From the NCBI GenBank assembly GCA_902495265.1, contig CABUWR010000024.1:1-10860 (forward strand): DNA of 10,860 nt, in the 5' to 3' direction. Under the pieces are notes generated by a model. The model saw nothing but the letters and a program-made list of their open reading frames with translations, ran no database searches and was not told where the DNA came from. The stretch comes from an uncultured Collinsella sp. Its GTDB lineage: Bacteria > Actinomycetota > Coriobacteriia > Coriobacteriales > Coriobacteriaceae. Positions 1 to 5,215 of this stretch are shown one piece after another. Each line of letters starts with the position of its first letter. The first letter of the stretch is position 1. The translations under genes and the position numbers were made by a program.

Positions 1-53
1 ATCGCCGCCTTCCTGGCCTCGATGTCGTGCTTCACCCTCAAGTCGACACGCAT
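1..53 (-). CDS. 5' end of probable IS3-family transposase OrfA (partial)
   Basis: An ATG at 53-51 opens a frame that runs off the left edge and encodes MRVDLRVKHDIEARKAA. All but one of its complete sense codons end in G or C, as in the real genes of this window. GGGAGG lies 6 nt upstream of the ATG (minus strand, in the 3' arm of the hairpin at 59-92), an excellent Shine-Dalgarno. The basic, charged start fits the helix-turn-helix OrfA proteins of IS3 elements, and the flanking DNA resembles an IS3 end. Seventeen residues cannot prove the family. What is visible directly is a well-initiated, codon-biased coding start; transposase is inferred. Confidence 0.5.
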   Translation of the reverse strand, partial: MRVDLRVKHDIEARKAA

Positions 54-92
54 AAAAAGCCTCCCATTTCTCATGTCCAAGAAATGGGAGGC
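54..92 (-). terminator. Hairpin with U-run that also contains the downstream Shine-Dalgarno
   Basis: Bases 59-71 and 80-92 are perfect 13-bp inverted repeats around an 8-nt loop. On the minus strand the stem is followed by five Ts (58-54), giving an intrinsic-terminator shape for transcripts arriving from ilvE. The 3' arm contains GGGAGG, the only Shine-Dalgarno for the ATG at 53, and the 5' arm contains the complementary CCTCCC. When folded, the same hairpin would stop transcription and hide the ribosome-binding site. Such structures are known in IS10, IS50 and IS200 as protection against transcription entering from outside. Confidence 0.65.
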
Positions 93-180
93 AGTTCACA
101 CTACGTGCGGCGGGGGTTCTTTCATGTCCGAGGACGCGCCGGAAAGGAAGGTCGCCCTCGGGCCGGACATACAAGACAGC

Positions 181-1233
181 TTACGCGACGGTGTAAACCC
201 AGTTGTGCTTATCCTCAACAGCACCAGACTGGATGCCCGTCAGAGTCTCGCGGAGCTTCTTCATCACAGGACCGATCTCGGTGTAGCCAGCCGGGAAGGT
301 CACAGTCTCGTCGGCACCGTAGACCTTGTTGTCGATCTCACCGACCGGGGAGATAACGGCAGCGGTGCCGCACAGACCGCACTCAACAAAGGTGCCGGCC
401 TTGACCTCAGCCCACTCGACGGGACGCTGGTCGACGGTCATGCCCAGGTCCTCAGCGACCTGAACGAGCGAACGGCGGGTGATGGAGGGCAGGATGGAGT
501 CGGTGTGCGACTGCGGGACGACAAGCGTGCCGTCCTCCTTCACGAACAGGACGTTGGCGCCACCGGTCTCCTCGACATAGGTGCGGGACTCGGAGTCGAG
601 ATACAGGTTCTCGGCATAGCCCTCGCGGTGAGCCTCCATCGTGGGCTTCAGGGACATGGCGTAGTTCAGGCCGGCCTTGATGTTGCCGGTGCCGTGCGGT
701 GCGGCGCGGTCGTACTCGGAAACGCGCAGCTTGACAGGCTTGAGGCCACCCTTAAAGTACGGACCGACCGGGGTCACGAGAATGCGGAACGTGTACTCAG
801 GAGCGGGAGCCACGCCGATTACGTCACCGGAGCCGATCATAAACGGACGCACATACAGGGTTGCACCGGAGCCGAAAGGCGGAACCCAGGCGGCGTTGGC
901 AGAGACGACCTGCTTGACGGCCTCGACAAACTTGTCCTTGGGGAACGGGGGCATCTCGAGGCGCTGCGCGGAGTTATACATGCGCTCGGCGTTCATGTCG
1001 GGACGGAAGCAGACGATGCTGCCGTCCTCGGCGGTGTAGGCCTTCAGGCCCTCAAAGACCTCCTGGCAGTAATGGAAGATGCCGCCGCACTCGGAGACGT
1101 GCAGGGTGTGGTCAGTGGTCAGGCCGCCCTCGTCCCACTCACCGTCCTTCCAATGGGCCTCGTAGCTGTAATCGGTCTTCATGTAGCCAAAGCCGAGGCT
1201 ACCCCAATCGATATCCTTCTTCTCGACAGTCAT
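181..1233 (-). CDS. ilvE: Branched-chain amino acid aminotransferase
   Basis: A 350-residue fold-type IV PLP enzyme that exchanges amino groups between glutamate/2-oxoglutarate and leucine, isoleucine or valine, the last step of their synthesis. It is cytosolic. Visible family marks are FEGLKAY (60-66), YVRPFMIGSGDVIGV (127-141), GTGNIKAGLNY with the PLP-binding lysine at K186, the EETGGANVLFV segment (221-231) and CGTAAVISPVGEI (288-300). The length fits the long (~350 aa) bacterial/eukaryotic-type BCAT. The ATG at 1233 is chosen because AAGGAG lies 6 nt before it (1245-1240). The frame stays open upstream to 1380, but that part is Arg/Ala-rich, resembles no protein and has no ribosome site. 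The gene appears monocistronic; an IS-like element lies about 80 nt past the stop. No other ilv or leu gene is in the window. Confidence 0.95.
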   Translation of the reverse strand: MTVEKKDIDWGSLGFGYMKTDYSYEAHWKDGEWDEGGLTTDHTLHVSECGGIFHYCQEVFEGLKAYTAEDGSIVCFRPDMNAERMYNSAQRLEMPPFPKDKFVEAVKQVVSANAAWVPPFGSGATLYVRPFMIGSGDVIGVAPAPEYTFRILVTPVGPYFKGGLKPVKLRVSEYDRAAPHGTGNIKAGLNYAMSLKPTMEAHREGYAENLYLDSESRTYVEETGGANVLFVKEDGTLVVPQSHTDSILPSITRRSLVQVAEDLGMTVDQRPVEWAEVKAGTFVECGLCGTAAVISPVGEIDNKVYGADETVTFPAGYTEIGPVMKKLRETLTGIQSGAVEDKHNWVYTVA

Positions 1234-1387
1234 ATGTCGCTCCTTACATACACGGTTGCATACTCGCGAACCCGCACGCAAGGACCGAAGCCGGCCGCGT
1301 CGCAACGTCGCATACCCGGAAGCGTAGAGCCGGGCAGGACACGCAGGCAGCATCAAAGCCGATGGCGCGTCGATTCGCATGCAGGTG

Positions 1388-1416
1388 ATTGTACTCCCCG
1401 CACGCCTTGGATAAAA
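1388..1416 (-). promoter_or_regulatory. Weak candidate ilvE promoter
   Basis: On the minus strand TACAAT (1393-1388) is a good -10 box, with a poor -35 (TTTTAT, 1416-1411) at 17-bp spacing. It would give a leader of about 145 nt before ilvE. An imperfect AT-rich dyad, CTTTA-N6-TAAAG (1424-1439), lies just upstream and could be an activator or repressor site. I saw no T-box consensus or obvious leader peptide in the leader. Confidence 0.3.
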
Positions 1417-1461
1417 CGCTTTTCTTTAACTAAGTAAAGTATTTTCATTTGCCTCCAACAC

Positions 1462-1495
1462 AAAAGGCCCGCCATCGAATCCGATGACGGGCCTT
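1462..1495 (-). terminator. Intrinsic terminator of the dedA-family gene
   Basis: AAGGCCCG (1464-1471) pairs with CGGGCCTT (1488-1495). An inner CATCG/CGATG stem lies beyond a single C/A mismatch, with a 4-nt loop. On the minus strand the stem runs into TTTT then GTGTT. It starts 28 bases past the stop codon at 1524 and separates dedA from ilvE transcription. Confidence 0.8.
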
Positions 1496-1523
1496 GGAAT
1501 TAACGTCCGAAAACAAGCTCGAA

Positions 1524-2171
1524 CTAGGCGTTCTTTTTACCGAGCTTAGCCTTAACCAGACCGACCACGGTCGGGATGATCGACACGGCGACAATCCCGA
1601 TGATCAGCAGCTCAAAGTGCTCCTGCACAAACGGAATGCCACCAAAGAAGTAACCCAGCAGCGTAAAGACCGTCGACCAGGTAATGCCACCCAGCACGTT
1701 AAAGACGACAAAGTTGCGCCAGTGCATGCCGCCCATGCCGGCGATAAAAGGCACAAAGGTGCGGATGAACGGGAAGAAGCGACCGAGGAAGATGGCCAGA
1801 TGGCCCCACTTATTCAAGAAATCCTCGGACTTTTTGATGCGCTCGGGCGTCATGGCCTTTACCTTGCCCGAGGCGATGATCTTGCGGCCAAAGAAGTGGC
1901 CAATCATAAAGTTGCACTGATCGCCCAGGATGGCTGCGGCCCATGCGGTGGCCAGAAGCGCAACAATGTTAAAGCCGCCATTATGGGCAAAGAAGCCCGA
2001 GGCAAACAGCAGCGAGTCGCCGGGAAGGAACGGGAAGAACACCACGCCCGTCTCGATAAAGATGATTAGGAACACGCAGCCGTAGGCCATAAGCGGGCCG
2101 GCGGCGATCCAGCTAGCGATCGCGGTGCGCGGGTCCTTAAGCAGCTCAGCGATAAAATTGATGAAACCCAT
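1524..2171 (-). CDS. DedA-family (SNARE-associated/VTT) inner-membrane protein
   Basis: A 215-residue polytopic membrane protein. DedA proteins are thought to move or scramble phospholipids, including undecaprenyl phosphate recycling in some members, and to support envelope integrity; the exact substrate here cannot be read. Family marks are the re-entrant segment ETGVVFFPFLPGDSLLF with the PGD motif (50-52), GDQCNFMIGHFFGRK (83-97) and the GRFFPFIRTFVPFIAGMGGM block (130-149) with R131, P134, R137 and P141. Hydrophobic stretches lie at about 28-49, 68-84, 139-172 and 188-206, and the tail is lysine-rich. The start at 2171 follows an AGAGG 10 nt upstream; the upstream in-frame extension is not protein-like. 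The gene is monocistronic, with its own terminator, and is divergent from cysE. Confidence 0.93.
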   Translation of the reverse strand: MGFINFIAELLKDPRTAIASWIAAGPLMAYGCVFLIIFIETGVVFFPFLPGDSLLFASGFFAHNGGFNIVALLATAWAAAILGDQCNFMIGHFFGRKIIASGKVKAMTPERIKKSEDFLNKWGHLAIFLGRFFPFIRTFVPFIAGMGGMHWRNFVVFNVLGGITWSTVFTLLGYFFGGIPFVQEHFELLIIGIVAVSIIPTVVGLVKAKLGKKNA

Positions 2172-2217
2172 GAAGTAAAACCTCTCAGTTGTGGGCGCGG
2201 ACACGTCCAAGTTGACC

Positions 2218-2246
2218 AGTATACGGTTGCAACGCGGCCATGCATA
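2218..2246 (-). promoter_or_regulatory. Candidate dedA promoter
   Basis: On the minus strand TATACT (2223-2218) matches the -10 consensus at five of six positions. TATGCA (2246-2241) at 17 bp is a mediocre -35. The predicted start lies about 40 nt before the ATG at 2171. A GTTGCAAC palindrome (2226-2233) lies in the spacer. Confidence 0.4.
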
Positions 2247-2336
2247 CGACCGCACAAAAGTGTGACTCCATTACCAGCAAGTTTGCATAACTGACACCTG
2301 TCGCGCAATGCCGCCAGGATCGCCCTTCCTAATCCC

Positions 2337-2366
2337 TAGCGAATCGCTATACTTTAGTGAATCGCA
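2337..2366 (+). promoter_or_regulatory. cysE promoter -10 box flanked by tandem operator-like boxes
   Basis: TATACT (2348-2353) is a strong -10, about 42 nt before the GTG start; the -35 region (CTTCCT, 2325-2330) is poor. Box 1, TAGCGAATCGCTA (2337-2349), is a 13-bp dyad with perfect 6-bp arms. Box 2, TAGTGAATCGCA (2355-2366), repeats it with 10 of 12 identical bases, 18 bp further on. Box 1 covers the upstream edge of the -10, and box 2 lies at and past the expected start point. That is typical of a repressor site. A cysteine- or sulfur-responsive regulator is a reasonable guess only. Confidence 0.5.
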
Positions 2367-2394
2367 TTGTCACGGCGCTAAGGGAGGGCGGCCG

Positions 2395-3099
2395 GTGAGC
2401 TTTATCAATACCATTCGCGAGGACATCAAGACCGTCCAGGCGCAGGACCCTGCCGCGCAAAGTGCCCTGGTCATCTTCCTTTCCTATCCTGGCCTGCACG
2501 CCAAGTGGAACCACGTGCCCGAGCACTGGCTCTGGGAGCACGGTCATCGCTCACTCGCCCGTGTGCTCTCGCAAATCACCCGCCACATCACCGGCGTCGA
2601 GATTCATCCCGCTGCACAGATCGGCAAACATTTCTTTATCGACCACGCCATGGGTGTCGTTATCGGCGAGACCACCATTGTGGGCGACAACTGCGTGCTC
2701 TACCAGGGCGTCACGCTCGGCGGTACCGGCAACGAAACCGGCAAGCGCCACCCCACCCTGGGCAACAATGTCACGGTGGGCACGGGCGCCAAGGTGCTTG
2801 GCAACATCCACATTGGCAACAACGTCAAGATCGGCGGCAATTCGGTTGTCGTCAAGGACGTGCCCGACAACTGCACCGTCGTTGGCGTGCCGGGACGCAT
2901 CATCAAGCGCAACGGCTGCCGCGTGTTCGAAGAAAGCTTCGACGCCAAGCAGCATCGCGAGTACATGCCCGACGATGCCGCCGAGCAGAGTGCCCTCAAC
3001 CGTCAGGGCATCACCGAGAACGCCCGCCGCGTCAAGGAACTCGAGCGAGAGGTGGCCGAGCTCAAAGCCCTCGTCGCCAAGCTCGTGGACGAGCGCTAG
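2395..3099 (+). CDS. cysE: Serine O-acetyltransferase
   Basis: A 234-residue left-handed beta-helix (hexapeptide) acyltransferase that makes O-acetylserine from serine and acetyl-CoA, committing serine to cysteine synthesis. The hexapeptide turns run from about 68 to 168. The catalytic pair D83-H84 is in [13 protein letters not shown], the second conserved His (H119) is in GKRHPTLG, and [11 protein letters not shown] closes the helix. It lacks the long N-terminal helical domain of the E. coli enzyme, as in the short Bacillus form. It ends in a clear coiled coil (about 207-232, heptad-like Leu/Val) that could set oligomer state or partner binding. The start is GTG at 2395: AGGGAGGG (2381-2388) sits 6-7 nt before it, and upstream codons are not protein-like. 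No cysK lies beside it. The promoter carries tandem dyads. Confidence 0.95.
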   Translation: MSFINTIREDIKTVQAQDPAAQSALVIFLSYPGLHAKWNHVPEHWLWEHGHRSLARVLSQITRHITGVEIHPAAQIGKHFFIDHAMGVVIGETTIVGDNCVLYQGVTLGGTGNETGKRHPTLGNNVTVGTGAKVLGNIHIGNNVKIGGNSVVVKDVPDNCTVVGVPGRIIKRNGCRVFEESFDAKQHREYMPDDAAEQSALNRQGITENARRVKELEREVAELKALVAKLVDER

Positions 3100-3137
3100 G
3101 GCCGCGGGCAACTGCCGCAGCATGAACGCCAACACAA

Positions 3138-3177
3138 AAGGCGCGCCGGGGAATCCGCCCCCGGTGCGCCTTCTTTT
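3138..3177. terminator. Strong, probably bidirectional terminator between convergent cysE and exporter operon
   Basis: AAGGCGCGCCGGGG (3138-3151) pairs with CCCCGGTGCGCCTT (3159-3172), 14 bp with one G-T pair and a 7-nt loop. On the plus strand TTCTTTT follows, ending cysE. On the minus strand the stem ends in CCTTTTGTGTT, so it could also stop the exporter operon whose last stop codon is at 3211. Confidence 0.85.
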
Positions 3178-3179
3178 CG

Positions 3180-3211
3180 ATGTGACATGCGGGACTGTCC
3201 CTTTGTCACAT
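3180..3211. repeat. REP-like palindromic repeat, copy A
   Basis: The arms ATGTGACA (3180-3187) and TGTCACAT (3204-3211) are perfect inverted repeats. They enclose a second palindrome, GGGAC-T-GTCCC (3191-3201). The core GGACTGTCCCTTT (3192-3204) also occurs at 8759-8771 in a second element with unrelated arms. The last base overlaps the TAA stop of the exporter gene. It resembles short palindromic elements spread by REP-associated transposases; none of those genes is in the window. Confidence 0.6.
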
Positions 3212-5214
3212 TATGCGAACTGGCTCAAGTAGAGGTCGGCGTAGGCGCCCTCGGCAGCCAGCAGCTCCTTGTGCGTACCCTGCTCGATGATATTGCCGTG
3301 ATCCATGACCAGGATGAGGTCGGCATCGACGATCGTCGACAGACGGTGCGCGATCACAAAGCTCGTGCGCCCGCGCATGAGCGCATCCATGGCACGGCCG
3401 ATGGCGAGCTCGGTGCGCGTGTCCACGCTCGACGTCGCCTCGTCCAGGATGAGGATCGCCGGGTTGTTGAGCAGCACGCGCGCGATGGTCAGCAGCTGAC
3501 GTTGGCCCTGGCTGATGCTCTCGGCATCGTTAGCCACACGCGTGTCGTAGCCCTGCGGCATAGTGCGCACAAAGAAGTCGACCTGGGCGGCACGCGCGGC
3601 CGCGACAATCTCCTCGCGCGTCGCCTCGGGACAGCCATAGGCGATGTTCTCGGCAATGGTGCCATCGAACAACCAGGCGTCCTGCAACACCATGCCAAAC
3701 TGCTGGCGCAGCTCGCCGCGATCCATGCGGCTCGTGTCCACACCGTCGAGGGTAATGCGGCCACCGTCGATCTCGTAGAAGCGCATGAGCAGATTGATGA
3801 GCGTGGTCTTACCCGCACCCGTGGTTCCCACCACTGCGATCTTCTGACCCGGCTCGGCGGTAAACGACACGTCGCGCATAAGCGGCTTGTCGGGCGAATA
3901 TCCAAAGCGCACGTGCTCAAAAGCGACACGGCCCTCCACCTTGCCCGGCAGCTTGGCGGCGGCCGCCGGCAACGGATCGGCTTCCATCTCGGACTCGTCG
4001 AGCAGGTCGAACACGCGCTCGGCGCTCGCCAGCGCGCTCTGCAGCGAGTTAAAGGTAAACGACAGCTGCGTCATGGGCTCGGACGCCTCATAGATAAACT
4101 GGAAGAACGCCTGGAACACGCCGACGGTCATATGCCCGGCAACCAACATGCTGCAGCCCACCAGCGCAATCACGATCTGCGCCAAGCGGCCGATAAAGCG
4201 CACCGCGGGACCGACGGCGTTAATCATAAAGTCGGCCTTGGTGCTCACGCGCGCCAGCTCCTTCGAAGCCTCGTGTACCTCGGCAGAGCTCTGGCGCTCG
4301 CGGTTAAACGCGCGGATTACCAGACGGCCCGAGTAGCCTTCCTCGACCGCGCTCGTAATCTTGGACACCCACTCCTGGCGCTCGCCCGTCACATCGTGCG
4401 TGCGGCGCGAAACGACCTTCGTCACCAGCAGCGAAAGCGCCGTAAAGAACAAAAAGACAAGCGTGAGCGGCACGCTAAACACGAACATCACGCTCACGGC
4501 GCCCACCACGGTACCGATCGACACCAGAAGCTGCAGCAAGCCGCGCTGCATGCTCTCGGACATCTTGTCCAAGTCGTTGGTCGCACGGCTGACGACCTCG
4601 CCGGGACGATGCGCATCAAAGTAGGCAAGCGGCAGACGGTTGAGCTTTTGTGCGATGCGGTTGCGTAGGCGCAGGTTGAGGCGCTCGGCAACGCTCGACA
4701 TCAAAAAGCTCTGGAGTGCGTAGAACGAGGCGGCGGCGGTCCAGATCATAAAGTAGATGAAGATGGTCCTGCCGCAATTCTCCCAGGTAATGCTGAAGGT
4801 AGTGTTGTTGGCAAACGCCAGCTTCATGTGCCCCCACAGCTCATCGACCACGCGGGCGCTGTAAGCCGGCGCCGCGGTGTTAAAGATGACATAGAACACG
4901 ATGCTCGCGAACACGATATAGAAGCGCCAATGGTCGCCGGCGGCCTCGCTCCACAGGCGGCGCACCGTCGCCCAGGTGTCGCGGGGCGTCTCGTCCTCAT
5001 CCTCGTCGTCAACGTCGCGCATACGCTCCGCCTCGGCGCGGGCGCGCTCGTCCTCGGCGCGCTCGTTTTCCTCGTAGAGTGCCTGGCGGCGAGCCTCACG
5101 CTCCGCCGCTGCCTTGGCGGCTTCGTCCAGGTCGGGCGTGGCGCCCGTCTCCTCAACTGTCTCTGCAACCGCGGCATCCTCGACGATGGCCTGCTTTTTG
5201 AGCTCCTCGGTCAT
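3211..5214 (-). CDS. Heterodimeric ABC exporter, subunit with catalytic Glu and degenerate signature motif
   Basis: A 667-residue half-transporter: six membrane segments (about 97-400) fused to a nucleotide-binding domain (about 427-667). Walker A is GTTGAGKT (463-470, K469), Q-loop Q511, Walker B LILDE with catalytic E592, and switch His H623 in IAHRLSTI. The signature motif reads ISQGQ (567-571) in place of LSGGQ. It therefore supplies the intact Walker/His half of one ATP site and the faulty signature half of the other. This matches the TM288/LmrD-type partner of multidrug exporters. Residues 1-90 are a long, highly charged Ala/Glu/Arg extension, probably helical, absent from most relatives. 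The ATG at 5214 is used because GGGAGGT lies 8 nt upstream; the GTG at 5223 abuts the ribosome site. One base separates it from the stop of subunit 1. The substrate is unknown. Confidence 0.92.
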   Translation of the reverse strand: MTEELKKQAIVEDAAVAETVEETGATPDLDEAAKAAAEREARRQALYEENERAEDERARAEAERMRDVDDEDEDETPRDTWATVRRLWSEAAGDHWRFYIVFASIVFYVIFNTAAPAYSARVVDELWGHMKLAFANNTTFSITWENCGRTIFIYFMIWTAAASFYALQSFLMSSVAERLNLRLRNRIAQKLNRLPLAYFDAHRPGEVVSRATNDLDKMSESMQRGLLQLLVSIGTVVGAVSVMFVFSVPLTLVFLFFTALSLLVTKVVSRRTHDVTGERQEWVSKITSAVEEGYSGRLVIRAFNRERQSSAEVHEASKELARVSTKADFMINAVGPAVRFIGRLAQIVIALVGCSMLVAGHMTVGVFQAFFQFIYEASEPMTQLSFTFNSLQSALASAERVFDLLDESEMEADPLPAAAAKLPGKVEGRVAFEHVRFGYSPDKPLMRDVSFTAEPGQKIAVVGTTGAGKTTLINLLMRFYEIDGGRITLDGVDTSRMDRGELRQQFGMVLQDAWLFDGTIAENIAYGCPEATREEIVAAARAAQVDFFVRTMPQGYDTRVANDAESISQGQRQLLTIARVLLNNPAILILDEATSSVDTRTELAIGRAMDALMRGRTSFVIAHRLSTIVDADLILVMDHGNIIEQGTHKELLAAEGAYADLYLSQFA

Positions 5215-5215
5215 G

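Larger units (their letters stand above)
1..98 (-). mobile_element. End of an IS3-family (IS150-group-like) insertion sequence, cut by the window edge
   Basis: Read on the minus strand, the sequence starting at 98 runs TGAACTGCCTCCCATTTC and then TTGGACA. This resembles the ends of IS150-group IS3 elements as I remember them (TG-ACTGC-CCC, a short A/T stretch, then TTGGACA). A perfect 13-bp inverted repeat and the start of an open frame with a Shine-Dalgarno follow inside, as expected for orfA near the left end. The element would extend beyond the left edge. Its terminus is most likely base 98, or 100 if the end is TGTGAAC. The other end and the target duplication are outside the window, so the identification rests on pattern memory and could be wrong. 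Confidence 0.5.

Noticed and set aside
96..170. 24-codon minus-strand frame starting at 170
   Set aside because: No Shine-Dalgarno, and it overlaps potential RNA structure and the presumed IS end.
1234..1380. In-frame upstream extension of ilvE
   Set aside because: No Shine-Dalgarno at the upstream ATGs and an Arg/Ala-rich sequence unlike aminotransferases; the ATG at 1233 has an ideal ribosome site.
1234..1387. T-box or leader-peptide attenuator in the ilvE leader
   Set aside because: No T-box consensus, no run of Ile, Leu or Val codons and no terminator hairpin with a T-run were found.
22..1437. Long plus-strand open frame opposite ilvE
   Set aside because: It is the mirror of a G/C-ending coding frame, has no ribosome site and is rich in His, Gly, Leu and Asp without any motif. 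ilvE on the other strand is unmistakable.
3187..4668. Long plus-strand open frame opposite exporter subunit 2 (and a similar one at 5612-6796 opposite subunit 1)
   Set aside because: Composition dominated by Arg, His, Ala and Gly with no family resemblance; an artefact of codon bias on the true strand.
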